Shown: one piece after another, positions 11,411 to 23,575 of the stretch
Layout of the letters: each line of letters begins with the position of its first letter
Position numbering within the stretch: position 1 is the stretch's first letter
Source of the DNA: Tachypleus tridentatus
Taxonomy: Eukaryota > Arthropoda > Merostomata > Xiphosura > Limulidae
DNA length: 64,000 nucleotides
Assembly (NCBI RefSeq): GCF_004210375.1
Contig: NW_027467782.1
Span: 30,235,276 to 30,299,275, forward strand
Direction: 5' to 3'
Position numbers and translations under genes: made by a program
Notes under the pieces: model-generated
Told to the model about the DNA's origin: nothing
The model's database searches: none
The model's input: only the letters and a program-made list of their open reading frames with translations

Positions 11411-11910
11411 NNNNNNNNNNNNNNNNNNNNNNNNNNNNNNNNNNNNNNNNNNNNNNNNNNNNNNNNNNNNNNNNNNNNNNNNNNNNNNNNNNNNNNNNNN
11501 NNNNNNNNNNNNNNNNNNNNNNNNNNNNNNNNNNNNNNNNNNNNNNNNNNNNNNNNNNNNNNNNNNNNNNNNNNNNNNNNNNNNNNNNNNNNNNNNNNNN
11601 NNNNNNNNNNNNNNNNNNNNNNNNNNNNNNNNNNNNNNNNNNNNNNNNNNNNNNNNNNNNNNNNNNNNNNNNNNNNNNNNNNNNNNNNNNNNNNNNNNNN
11701 NNNNNNNNNNNNNNNNNNNNNNNNNNNNNNNNNNNNNNNNNNNNNNNNNNNNNNNNNNNNNNNNNNNNNNNNNNNNNNNNNNNNNNNNNNNNNNNNNNNN
11801 NNNNNNNNNNNNNNNNNNNNNNNNNNNNNNNNNNNNNNNNNNNNNNNNNNNNNNNNNNNNNNNNNNNNNNNNNNNNNNNNNNNNNNNNNNNNNNNNNNNN
11901 NNNNNNNNNN
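11411..11910. other. Assembly gap, 500 N
   Basis: Exactly 500 N, a conventional scaffold-gap size rather than a measured length. All reading frames that cross it are meaningless. The right contig starts directly inside the inverted arm. Confidence 0.99.
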
Positions 11911-14900
11911 AAAACCACACATTAACCACAGACAAGAACTGTTGTTCTGTTTTTGATGCACGGACTTGTTGGGCTAGGTAATTTATGTGGAGACAACCAG
12001 ATATCGGAGGGAGGGTATCTGTTCACAAAAATTGCTGGCCCTGAAACCCTGTCACCCAAAGGTGATGTCATCGGCACACAGAAACTACCGAACAAGGCTG
12101 TTCAATAGTTTAAACATGTACCTTCTAATCTATATGTTACAACATGTGTTGCCGGTGTGGCAGGGGAAATATGTCTAATGAAAGAAATTGCGGCTTGTTT
12201 GCCCGGCTTCCAGTTTTATTACAGGCTGTTATTGCCCATTATCGGCAAAATCCGTTAAGGATGACCAGTAAAACAATTATTTAAACGTAGAATATCACTT
12301 ATCCACTCGGGAAATAGACATAGCAAGAACCGTTGCCCGCAGGTAATATTTATATGTCCTGGGACGTCGGGAAGTTCTTAAATTTGAGCTCTGGACTGTA
12401 GTAGCCTATTTACAGTGATCGTTCTGTACTGGTACAGGTATATAACATATAATCAATTGTACACTGCACTGCATGTTGAACTACTAAATAATGGGTTAGG
12501 TCTAGGTTAGAGTACCTTAATCCAACTCAAATATCTGAATAATGAGTTGTAATCTCAACTTTGAGCTCAGTTTTGACATAGGGACTTAAAATGAGCCAAC
12601 AAACCATACATCAACAAAATAGGCATATTTCTGAAACTTTATCTGCATGCATGGATGCGAAAGTAAATTCAAAACAACGGCTTTAAGTTGGGAATAGTCC
12701 ACTTAATTATTTCAGGCTACAGTAGCATTTCCAGTGTTCTTACACTAAACTATTTACAGTATTTAGGCCTAATGTTATTGTCACTCGGTTCTCAGATTAC
12801 AACTCCAACGTTAGGCCCAAAGCAAATACATTGCAACTGAGGCCACGAACGTTAAGCCGAGTACTCAGTACTAACCTTGTTCACTTGAACTTGTTCAACT
12901 CGTGCACTTTTCCAGACAATCCTTAATTGATTTTGTTGATTTGTCGGTGCTTTACACTAACTTTACATAAAGCCGGTGCCACAGTACTGTACTATTGCTA
13001 GTTGTATAGTATATACATAACAAAGTTAAGAATAATGTTGTCATACATGTCTAAGTCTTACGCAATTTGACCTAAAATGTCGAATTATCGTCTTTAGACT
13101 GCTCCGACCAGTACGTTGTTTTGCCGGCTTTTCAAAACATACTGATCTGAATTTACAATCGCAAAATAATTAAATTACACCTAAAAGTTTGTCGTCATTG
13201 TCTCTGTGCTTCTGTCTCGCACTGTTCATTCGTTTCATAAAAATATCACCAGAGGGCTGGTTGGGGCATTATGATTTCAGGATAGGATCAAGAAAGAAGT
13301 TAGAAGAATATAGTTGTGATTTCCATTTTTGAGTCACAGGTCGGAATTCCATCACAGAAAATGCTGTCCTTTTCTGCCGTTGGCTATCGTTTATAATTCG
13401 GGACAACTAACGCAGGTATCTCAGGTATAGTTTTGTTTATAATTTAAGAAAAAAAATATTTGATAAAAAATTTTACTGAATATATTATTCAAAACTTTGC
13501 CTCTGTTTGGTTTGCTGATTTGATCACAAAGATGAACACTGATAATTAGTTAAGTGAGGATATCACTAGGGGTTGAGATGGGTGTGACTGTTTTTACACG
13601 CAATTATCCGTTTTTCGAAACACGCGAAGGACAAACAATCTAGATGCACTTGTGAACTAAACATACTACCTCAGGGTATTCAAACACACACGGTACACGA
13701 CTACTTCTTATATACCTGATGCTAATGTAATAGGCGGTTTTTATTGTTTCAGACTGAACATACACTGGACAGGAGTAGCCTGAGTTCAGTCTGTTACCAC
13801 ACTTACAGAGTCTAATGGGTTATTGTTGTGTTAGAATAAGTAGGCTAATAAATAACGAAACAAACGGCATTCTTGGCCTTAATGTGACCAAATTTGATAC
13901 GTGTAACCTGTAAGAAAACTATGCTTTCCTTTGTAAATGTGAACAGGGGCTTTGAAGCAATAGAATTGATATGTGTAATAGACGTTGCCATTGTGGCTAT
14001 TCGTTACACATTGTATTTTCATATTATCGTATAAACACACATTATAGATGTGATAACTGTTTTGGAATTACACGTAACAGTGGCTTACCTTTTCTTCTCA
14101 ACTTCTCATATCTTGAAGAATCTACATTATCTATGTCAAGGTCTCTTCGTGTGGTTGGATAGTAACAGTAACATCGTCTTGAAGTTAACGAGTCCATTAA
14201 AGCTACGTGTGGTTAATTAGGCTTTAATTTCAAATTATGTTTTTAATTGGTTACTTCATATTTTGCGGTAATGTTGGAAATATTTATATTTTAAATAACT
14301 CGAAACAGCTTTCTCTTTTGGACCAGTTTAATAATGTGATGTTCCCTCATTACAGATGCTATTTCGAAAGCAGCATCACGTTTCGACAGTTCGAACCTTG
14401 GACATCTGTGTCATCAGACTGCAATTTTTTAGCGTACAATTATCGTTTCTCATCCCTGAGTTCAAGATCAGTGAAAGTGATTGAATAAATGCAAACATTT
14501 TACTGTTTCGTAACACAGAAACAATCGATATCCAGAAACTTTTTGAAATATTGGATGCATCCCTCAATAATCTTTAAATCTCCCCCGCGAAAGATTTAAG
14601 CACTTGCTCGAAAGAACTCAAATATATATTTTAAAACTTTATTACCATGTTAAAAAATTGTTTCCCAAGTAATAGTTATTTCATGCCCTTGAAACAAGGG
14701 CTTGAGGACTAGTACCTTTTGTAAGAGGGAGAAAGAATGTAGTAACTTGATTTGTTAAGATGTGTATTAACAGCAGTAATTAATGGGTCACTAGATAACT
14801 AGAGAAGACAAACCTAATAAATAATGTGTTAATCTTATGAATGGGACAGTGACTTGTTATAAAAACATAATGTGTTGAGTCATTTTGAAAGATGTCCTAA

Positions 14901-14957
14901 TTATGTGATTCAGAATCATACAAATTGAAAACATACTTTGTTTCTTTTACATGAAGG

Positions 14958-15060
14958 CCCTTGTGGACTGTACAATACTAGAAAACGGATTTCAATTCCA
15001 ATGGTGAGTAGAACACAAAGAGCCCTTTGTGTAGCTTTGTGTTTAATTGCAAACAAACAA
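14958..15060 (+). repeat. SINE-C copy, mirror of 7374-7480
   Basis: Same insertion as in the left arm, seen here in plus orientation with tail TAGCTTTGTGTTTAATTGCAAACAAAC. Confidence 0.65.
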
Positions 15061-15650
15061 ATCTTACTTGAGGACGGATATTATTTTCATGAATTAAGGT
15101 ATTTCTTTCTGTTATTTTTATGCAATATTTCCATCTCGCTGTCTTCAAAGCAGGTCATCTCAGACATTGTTTAAAATGAATGACTTTGATTCTTGTTCTA
15201 TGGTAAACTAATAAAAGCAAACACGAACAACAGCAAAATCTCTGGCATCGGACCTGTAGGTCCCAGCCTCATTCTGAAAAGGGCCGTTTACCCAGTCAAG
15301 GGTATCTAATCAATTACAGTAAATTTTAAAAAACCAATTCGCCAGCCACCAGGGTTCTCCATCCTCGAGCCAAAGTCTGGCTCACTTCACTTTCGCTGCT
15401 TTCGTCCAGTTCTCCGTCCTTCCTCTCACTCACAAATATTTTGAAATGTTAAAAATAAAGTAAAAATTCCATGGATATTTTAATACATTTCTCACGTAAG
15501 GGGACGAAGAGGAACTATAAAGTTCCTGAACACCCCAGTTGGAGAGAGAACTCTTCTGATTTCTCTCTCTCTAAACTGAACCCCTGCCACGTTAGTTTAG
15601 TTTAGTTTAGTTAGTTTAGTAATCTATTACAATATTTTTCTCTACAAATA

Positions 15651-15923
15651 GTTTGTTTGTTTGGGAATTTCGCACGAAGCTACTCGAGGGCTATCTGTGC
15701 TAGCCGTCCCTAATTTAGCAGTGCAAGACTAGAGGGAAGGCAGCTAGTCATCACCACCCACCGCCAACTCTTGGGCTACTCTTTTACCAACGAATAGTGG
15801 GATTTACCATCACATTATACACTCCACGGCTGGGAGGGCGAGCATGTTTAGCGCGACGCGGGCGCAAACCCGCGACCCTCGGATTACGAGTCGCACGCCT
15901 TACGCGCTTAGCCATGCCAGGCC
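15651..15923 (-). repeat. SINE-A copy, mirror of 6511-6782
   Basis: Reverse-oriented family A element, from the GTTTGTTTGTTTGGG tail to head CATGCCAGGCC, flanked by the same (TTTAG)n simple repeat as the left-arm copy. Confidence 0.9.
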
Positions 15924-16094
15924 TGATCTACTAATAGAAAATAACAATCGAGTAACCAAACGATCAGGAAAATTACTAAATATGAAGAAAAGGAGTATTC
16001 ATAATAATCAAAAGTCAGAGAAATTTCCAAACATGGAGGTGTATGGTAACAATTAAAGAGATTTCCAGAAATGGAGGGAGGAATTATTCAATAA

Positions 16095-16765
16095 TAACTA
16101 GAGAAGCGCAGACATTTCCAAACATAGAGGTACGGGGTATTCAGTAATGACAAAACAGCCAGGCGTATTTTCAAGTATAGAAAGAAGAATTATTCAGTTA
16201 TAACATAACAGACAAGGACATTTCAAACATAGAGGTACAGGGGTATTCAGTAATGACAAAACAGCCAGGCGTATTTTCAAGTATAGAAAGAAGAATTATT
16301 CAGTTATAACATAACAGACAAGGACATTTCAAACATAGAGGTACAGGGTATTCAGTAATGACAAAACAGCCAGGCGTATTTTCAAGTATAGAAAGAAGAA
16401 TTATTCAGTTATAACATAACAGACAAGGACATTTCCAAACATAGAGGTACGGGTATTCAGTAATGACAAAACAGCCAGGCGTATTTTCAAGTATAGAAAG
16501 AAGAATTATTCAGTTATAACATAACAGACAAGGACATTTCAAACATAGAGGTGCAGGGTATTCAGTAATGACAAAACAGCCAGGCGTATTTTCAAGTATA
16601 GAAAGAAGAATTATTCAGTTATAACATAACAGACAAGGACATTTCAAACATAGAGGTGCAGGGTATTCAGTAATGACAAAACAGCCAGGCGTATTTTCAA
16701 GTATAGAAAGAAGAATTATTCAGTTATAACATAACAGACAAGAACATTTCCAAACACGGAGGAAG
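16095..16765. repeat. Tandem array, mirror of 5679-6340
   Basis: Six copies of the same roughly 106-bp unit in reverse orientation. Copy number is equal between arms, but the pattern of C-run and AAA indels differs copy by copy (for example GAGGTGCAGGG occurs only here). Confidence 0.9.
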
Positions 16766-17085
16766 AGATTATTTAAGAAATAATTTCCTTGATTTACTAA
16801 AAATAAAGCAAATGTGAATTAATTCTGAAAAAACATAAAGATTCATTATGAATGAGACGATAACTCACAATAAAAAAATATGTTGTCTTGCTATGAAAGA
16901 AAAGAAGACTTTTCGGAAGACTCATTAAGAGAGACAATGCCTTATTATAAAACTCATGTTAAAGTATTGTAAGAGATGTGTTAATTGTTATCGTCCAACA
17001 GCGATATCATGCTCAAGAAGTTCTGATGAACAAAACAATTTACTGAAATTTGACAAAAATGCAAAGAAAATTTGAAAACAAGCAT

Positions 17086-17213
17086 GTGTTTGTTTGGAAT
17101 TAAGCACAAAATTATACAACGAACTATCTGTGTTTTGCCCACCACGGGTATCGGAACCACATGCTAGTGGTGTGAGTCCACAGGCATACCATTGAACCGT
17201 TGGGGGGTCGCAA
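17086..17213 (-). repeat. SINE-C copy, mirror of 5226-5350
   Basis: Reverse family C, TGTTTGTTTGGAATTAAGCACAAAATTATAC through GTGAGTCCACAGGCATACCATTG. Confidence 0.8.
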
Positions 17214-17255
17214 CAAGCAAGTAAACAAAATTATTAATTCAAAATAGGCTTCTTC

Positions 17256-17481
17256 TTAACACTCCTACGAAAAGTGGGGCCTAATAGGCCCCAGAGCAAC
17301 TTGAAAGGTTATTAATATTAGGCTAATAAATTTGTATTTAAATGAAATTGCCATTTCATCAAAATGAAATGAATCAAATGAAATGGTAATTTCATTTAAA
17401 TACAAAGTTATTAGCCTAATATAAATAACCTTTCAAGTTGCTCTGGGGCCTATTAGGCCCCACTTTTCGTAGGAGTGTTAA
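17256..17481. mobile_element. Palindromic TTAA-flanked element, mirror copy
   Basis: Second copy of the foldback element. It retains the CAACTTGAAAGG and CCTTTCAAGTTG segments at both ends, so it is the more complete version. TTAA lies at 17256-17259 and 17478-17481. Confidence 0.8.
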
Positions 17482-17554
17482 ATTTCTGGTCCTTTGCATT
17501 GATATGATTAACTATTGTCAGATGTAAAAAAGATTACGGACTCTTGTTGATTCT

Positions 17555-17690
17555 GTTGTTGTTATTGTTTTAAATTAAGCATAAAGCTACACAATGAGCT
17601 ATTTGTGCTCTGCCCACCACTGGTATCGAAACTCTGTTTTTAGCGTTTTTAGTCCGCATACATATAGCTGAGCCACTGATGGGGGTGTTG
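17555..17690 (-). repeat. SINE-C copy crossing the right duplication edge
   Basis: In reverse it reads CAGTGGCTCAGCTATATGTATGCGGAC..., a fuller family C head than at 4775. Arm homology ends inside this head at 17668, while the SINE itself continues a few bases further. Confidence 0.75.
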
Positions 17691-18057
17691 ATACTACAAT
17701 CTCCATGAATACCTTGTATTCTGCGTTTAGTTGTGGGAATGCTTTGATGCTTTGAGTCAATCTGATGTTGAAGTTACCCAAAGACATTATCCTTCTATCT
17801 GAATGGCCTTCTTACAGGTTCCATCCTCTTATAAGACTTTAAATACTAAATGTTCTCACGACCCCGTCCCCTTAGAAATGTTACGTTTCTGAGTGCAATT
17901 CCGACAAGTTTCATTTTTATGTAAAGCATTAACTACCTATGTTTCTTTTTCCCCATAATTTCAGTTACGTAAACAGAAACAAGTGTTGTTTATTTCAAAC
18001 TAATGTTTAAACATTTGTTTTTATATTTGTTAGTGAATTTAGCAAAAAATACTTGAA
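17691..18057. other. No gene recognised
   Basis: Unassigned sequence just outside the right arm. It has no visible counterpart left of 4775. Confidence 0.4.
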
Positions 18058-18256
18058 TGATATTTGCGCTCGCTGTCCCTAATTTTGAACTCATAGATTA
18101 GAGGGAAGGCTGTTAGTCAGCCACGACTACTTTTTTTTACCAACCAAGAGTGGATTTGGCCATAACATTATAATTTCCCCATGGCTGAAAGGCCAAGGTT
18201 GTTTGATGACGGGATTCAAATCTTTAGGCCGCAGATTGCGAGTCAAGTGCCCAAAC
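18058..18256 (-). repeat. SINE-A copy, strongly diverged, minus strand
   Basis: Recognisable by GCTGTCCCTAATTT, AGATTAGAGGGAAGGCTG, ACCAACCAAGAGTGGATT and ATGGCTGAAAGGCCAAGG in family A order. Head and tail are decayed. Confidence 0.7.
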
Positions 18257-18577
18257 CTTCACACTATTCCAGACTTTGTATAAAGGAAATAAATAATTTT
18301 CTCCACCCAGTCCATACCCATTAGTCCCTAATGGTGAAATGGAATTACGTCACGATAACAGCCATAAAGTTAGTAACTGTTTTGTTGCAAGTATAAAACA
18401 AAGACATCTATCAAGAGAGACTCTGTTTAATTTTACGTTAACACAAAAGCTCTACCGAACTTAAAAGCTCAGCAAAGCTGCGAATAAAAAGAATGTACAG
18501 ATGCAACTTAGACATCTTCGAACTAACTTCTATCCTAATACGAGAAGTAACACAATACACTTGCGCAATTACTCCAG

Positions 18578-18660
18578 ATCCATCTGTCGGTAAGTATACG
18601 GACTTACAATGCTAAAATCCGAGGTTCAATTCCTCTTAGTGGAAAGAGTGTACATAACTC
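18578..18660 (+). repeat. SINE-B head fragment
   Basis: TCGGTAAGTATACGGACTTACAATGCTAAAATCCGAGGTTCAATTCCTC matches the family B tRNA-like head; the tail is missing. Confidence 0.6.
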
Positions 18661-19084
18661 ATTATGTTCCTCTGCACAACAACAACTCCACTATCTTCGT
18701 GACTCACGGTAATAATAATACTTCTTCCTACTTAATTATTTTCATTTCGACTCCCACAAAGAGTCGATTGATTAATTCCACCCACGTAGATTTTGTATGT
18801 GAATACGGGTTTTGAAAGATTCAACCCATTACAAATAGTTATAAACACAATTTTAAAAATAATCATCACACTCACCACTGGAACCATTTGTCATGCTTGA
18901 CAAATAGTATTTTGATCAATCAATACACCTCTTTACAAATATATCATATATATCCACAAAGCTATAAACCGCAACTATCTTTACTCATGTAACGTTGATC
19001 GTTTCAATATATTTGGTCAATTATCCAACATAATGCAGAGGAATATTAGAGTTTAGCGGTTAAAAACACTAAGAACATCACACC

Positions 19085-19310
19085 AGATGTGAAGTAACAA
19101 CACGCCAGCTTACTCTGTGTTTCAGTCAAAGTAGTTTACCACATCTACTTATTCTCTCTTTCAGTTACAGCTGTTTAAAAGGTCAGTTTGCTCTGTGTCA
19201 CAGTTATAGATGTTTACTACGTCAGCTTACTCTAGGTCTTAGTCATAGCTGTCTACCACGTCAACATATTCTCTGTTTCAGTTACAGCTGTTTATCACAT
19301 CAATTTATAT
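19085..19310. repeat. Degenerate minisatellite, about 46-bp unit
   Basis: About five imperfect copies built around TTCAGTTACAGCTGTTTACCACGTCA and CTTACTCTGTG. Confidence 0.75.
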
Positions 19311-19400
19311 GCAAAAACGGCTCGTTTGGGTTGAGAAAATATTTTACATAGAAGAGCGAACAACGTTTCGACCTTCTTCGGTCATCGTCAGGTTCACATA
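19309..19400 (-). repeat. Penelope-type terminal-repeat segment with hammerhead-like core
   Basis: On the minus strand: GTGAACCTGACGATGACCGAAGAAGGTCGAAACGTTG, then TTTTCTCAACCC and GTTTTTGCATATA. CTGACGA fits the hammerhead consensus CUGANGA. GACC/GGTC can form stem II and GAAAC follows. Penelope-like elements are known to carry hammerhead ribozymes in their terminal repeats. An extra U before stem II makes the fold uncertain. Confidence 0.45.
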
Positions 19401-20472
19401 GCTCTGAGTTACGAAACTGTAAAAACCCAGATTACTACTTACTTTTTTAATTATACAAAGGTCATACTTTATAATTGTTTTTTTCTTCAGATGTATTGAC
19501 AAACGAATTTAAAACATAAATCAACGCTACAAACTTTATAGAAATGTTTTTAGTTTTTTTCTGATACTAATGTACTTTCGAGAGACGATATCCTTGAATA
19601 AGCCTGATGGGGTTTATATAACTTCGTCCAAAAGTAAAATACAGAGTTATTTGTTTCCCTTCATTACACTCAGAATAATTTGCGTAAAAATGTAATTTGT
19701 TTCTTTTTATTTTACACATTATTATTATTTATATATTTGTCACACTCCAAACGAGATTAGGTTAGGTACAGTTACGTTACGTTATGTGAAACTTTCTAAA
19801 TAAGTTTATTTAAGGCTATTTAGGTGAAAATTTAAATTTTACTTAAATTATACGTTATGTCCAATAATTACTTCTTAATGATTTATTGTTCTATGTTTCC
19901 CAGTATAGACAACTGAATATACGGAAGACTCAGCAGAGAGACCGATGTGGCTTTGCTGTGATAAAAACACAACTGAATATAAATAAACTTTCCGAACCTT
20001 AAGTTTTATTGTCACGTACTTATTTAATAACATTTTTTTTAGTTTGTATATCATGTATGATTAACAGCTCATATTCACATTAAATAAATTTTTCTTTCTT
20101 CATTATTGTTTCAATCAAAAGCTGTACACAGATCTGAAATTGATGCAAGTGTTTAATATACTTTACTATCATGTTTTCGAGTAAATGATACGTGCTTCGT
20201 ACGGAATGTTCTATTCTTCTTTTAAGGGCAGTTATACTATCTTTATTGATTATAATATCTGTAATATAAGTTATGTTGTATCGGATGTATCGCTAGATTT
20301 CTTATCAAATTCTGATCCTTATTGGTTCATCAGTTCAGAAGCTTATGAATATAATAATACTGTTTGACTTTTAACAGTTTGGATGACTGTTATTAAACTG
20401 GACAATAACATTGTACACTGTTTTCCTATATCGCAGGACAACTGTAACAATGCAGGAAATATAGAAGTGTTA
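19401..20472. other. No gene recognised; SINE-B tail remnant inside
   Basis: AT-rich. At 19925-19975, GACTCAGCAGAGAGACCGATGTGGCTTTGCTGTGATAAAAACACAAC is a family B tail. The 60-codon frame at 20185 has no recognisable content. Confidence 0.45.
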
Positions 20473-20572
20473 ACGTAAAGTAAAGCAAAGAGCTCGTGTG
20501 ACTCCTAATTTTAGGGTCGCGCCAAACACGCTTACCCTTTCAGAAGTGGGGACGTAATAAGACAGCTGCAGT
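20473..20572 (+). repeat. SINE-A head fragment, diverged
   Basis: AGAGCTCGTGTGACTCCTAATTTTAGGGTCGCGCCAAACACGCTTACCCTTTCAGAAGTGGGGACG, a family A head with an internal loss in the B-box region. Confidence 0.6.
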
Positions 20573-22984
20573 AAAGAATACACTTAGGATGTTTATAGAG
20601 ATGCATTTAAGAGCAACAAATAGAATGTTTAAATTATATAGAATTGTATACTTACCCTTAACCTTTAACTATTCGTTAGCTCTATGTGTGGAAATGAAAC
20701 AAAAAGATGTCCCGAAATGTAACCCTGAACTATTTGGAAATAGAATAATTATACTTACATTATTTTATTGATACAAAATTAAAACACCGGTAACTTAGTT
20801 AACTTATGTGTAAAAGATGAACTTATCGATACTATGCCCTCAATGAAATATAAATTGGTTTCTTTATCGAGCTGAGGTATTAAATTAAAGAATAGTTGAT
20901 ATCTTAGATTGGTTAGAACTAGTTCAGTTCCTACGTTGTCCTCTTGTTTTAGAAGTAAAACTAAATTTACACGAAATCCGTTGAATATAAGAACACCCTA
21001 CTAGCAAAAGCTATTGCCAATAAGAGAGTTACAGTTAATTCAGAATAATAAATTGGATTCAAATTTTAAACGACTATCAGACTTATAGGATGAAATCCGA
21101 AACTTGCTCTGTTCGAGAGCTGGGTAAAGTATCAAGGAATGTTAAACAAAATGTATATCATAGGAAAGCTACAGCAGAAGGAAGTAGCTCACATAAGTGG
21201 AAGTTCACTTATTCAGTGATGATAACATGATGTTTGGTAGTTATACTAGTAAGTATGGTGTTATACACAGTACGTGAAAGATTGGCTTTAATGACATATT
21301 GTAAGTTGGATGTGCTGTATAATTTCAAAAATAATATCAGAACATGGCCAGTCAACAACAGAAGGTTGTCTTACTCACAGACCACTGAGGAGTTGAATTA
21401 CGTGACAATAGTCCATCTGATTTTGATGTAGTGTGATTTATGATAGCTACACGTTAGTATTATTTTCGTAACTAATTGACAAGGTCAGCTAATCGTAAGT
21501 TAAACATAGATATCAAAATTAATAGAATCATTTAATATATATTCGTGTTTGATAATCCAAAAATGAAATGTTCGAGAAACGGTGTAGAAAGACAAGATTA
21601 ATTTTCCACAGACGATTACAACAGAACTTGTGAAATATTACCGCAAAATAGTTAATGAATAAGAGCTAAAAGAAAACCCACATTACTATAGTGTTATTCC
21701 CGTAGAAGACAACTTGACCGGAGAAGTGTTAAATTGAAGTGCGTATAAAACAATGAAGTAATCGAGTAATTACAACGTTTGTGTGGAAAAAAGAAATTTC
21801 CTGTATGAGTTCTAAGAGAAGACCAGGGAAGAACTAACAGTGGAAGTAAGAAGAATGAAGACGTATCTTGATTGTTACAGATGGTGTGCAGTTTGATGTA
21901 TTAAATGAACTTAATATTATACAAAGTATAGCTGTATTTATCACTTTTTTCTTAATTTAGAGTATCTTTTACGATTACGTATCATATGATTAAGTGTTAT
22001 ATAGCTAATGAATATTATGTGATAATGTACTATCATTGAATGTGTTTACTATATCTATGAAGAACTTTATAATGAATTAATGGTATATATATATATATAT
22101 ATATTTACATTATTAATACTAAATTGTAAATGGCGATGGATGTAAGAGGTAAAGTTGAAACATATGAGCTTTAGCGAATAAATATTTATTAGAGATTTTA
22201 AAAATAAGTGGGAGTGAGGTCTGGCTAAATATTTTAGAAGCCTCGTAATATATTGGTTAATAATGAGAAGTGTGATACAGGATACAGTGAAGTATCAGTG
22301 CGCACGTGTATAAAACAATAATGATTATAGAACAACAATGATTCAATAAGTCATGTTGAGAAAGTTTCTGCTGCTCGTTTATCGTTTTGTCTGTAATAAG
22401 TTGACGTTATCAAGGTCAAAATAGTAGTTGTGGAAACTATGGATACTGTACTAATAAGTTCAACCAAGAAGATACTGTGACAGCTTGACACCAATTACCA
22501 AGGTTCAGTTAAATACTGCCTTGGAAGCTTTTTTCTCTGAAACAACGTCTCGAAAATCTTTTATTTTTCTCTTAAACCTTCAGTAAAACATTTGCAAATT
22601 GACCAAGATCGTCATCAATAATTTCAATATTGAGATAATTAGTACATATGTAAGAAGACTGGACAAAAAAGAAATACACAACATACAAAGTAATGGTTAT
22701 TTTGTATCAAAAGATTGGAAATCCATAGATAAGTTACATTTCTCTCTCCCTTTTTTCCTCTCAATTACATATTACTGCTAGCGTAGAAATATTCATTTAC
22801 GGATCATATTAACAACAGTTTTCTACCTCAGCATCACAATAATATTATTATTATTATTTATTATTATACCTCTCGATTCCATGAAGGAACATAGGGCCAC
22901 AATCGCTTGCGGATTCATTAACAGGCTGGTTTTTTAAGTGAGTAGATTGTTAGCCTAATGCACAACCCCCAACCAGGAGGAGAA
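20573..22984. other. AT-rich stretch without a recognised gene
   Basis: It holds a (TA)n run at 22083-22106 and an (ATT)n run near 22840-22868. Several 60-65 codon frames have no domain, splice context or codon bias to recommend them. Confidence 0.5.
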
Positions 22985-23156
22985 ACCTTAGCCGTCACTA
23001 ATTTTGCAGTGTAAGACTAGAGGGAAGGCTAGTCATCACCACCCACCGCCAACTCTTGGGCTACTCTTTTACCAACGAATAGTGTGATTGACCGTAACAT
23101 TAAAAAGGCCCCACGGCTAAAAGGGCGAGCCTTAACACGCTCGGCCATGCCGGGCC
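22985..23156 (-). repeat. SINE-A copy, truncated, minus strand
   Basis: Body CACCGCCAACTCTTGGGCTACTC and head CTCGGCCATGCCGGGCC are present. The tail is short and the B-box portion is deleted between GGCGAGC and CACGC. Confidence 0.8.
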
Positions 23157-23269
23157 ACAATAATAAGAATTGGACAGAAATTATCATAAACTGACCTCAC
23201 AAAAACGGTGAAATATCGCCAAGACATTTTACCAAATGTACTTTTTTGTTTAGAAAATTTAATATAAAA

Positions 23270-23392
23270 CGCCCCCCGCTAGTACAGCGGTATGTCTCCG
23301 GATTTACAACGCTAAAATCAGGGGTTCGATTCCCCTCGGTGGGCTGAGCAGATAGCCTTTGTGGCTTTGCTGAAAGAAAAACACACACCCAA
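23270..23392 (+). repeat. SINE-B copy, best-preserved
   Basis: GCCCCCCGCTAGTACAGCGGTATGTC... with B box GGGGTTCGATTCCCC and GGTGGGC, so the first 75 bases can nearly fold as a tRNA (6 of 7 acceptor pairs, perfect T arm, TTTACAA-like anticodon loop). It continues into CAGATAGCC, GGCTTTGCTG and an ACACAC tail. The tail marks it as a SINE, not a tRNA gene. A second tail-only copy lies at 23500-23575. Confidence 0.85.
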
Positions 23393-23575
23393 TATAAAAT
23401 CTTTACAAACACCGTATCCCTGTGTATTTATTAATTAAAAGTTAAATTAATTTTTACATATATATATATTATAACAGTCTTGTGTAAAACTTTGGGTCTG
23501 TCTCAAAACGTATTTCCGTCGGTGGGCTCAGCACATAGATTGATGTGGCTTCGCTAAAAAAAATATATACACATA

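Larger units (their letters stand above)
11911..17668 (-). repeat. Right arm of the inverted duplication
   Basis: Reverse complement of 4775-10528. Differences seen include TTTTTGATGCAC against TTTTTGGATGCAC near the inner edge, TATATACC against TACACC near 13710, and a fuller CAACTTGAAAGG segment in the palindromic element. Outer homology stops at CATATAGC (17668), within the head of a SINE-C. Confidence 0.95.

Noticed and set aside
11133..11981. Six long reading frames in both directions around 11.1-12.0 kb
   Set aside because: They are open only because they run through the 500-N gap; translated X residues are not evidence of coding.
22083..22106. (TA)n run as a regulatory element
   Set aside because: A plain dinucleotide repeat with no associated promoter or gene.
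23270..23345. tRNA gene
   Set aside because: The tRNA-like fold continues into a SINE tail, has an acceptor mismatch and recurs at 57899, so it is a SINE head.
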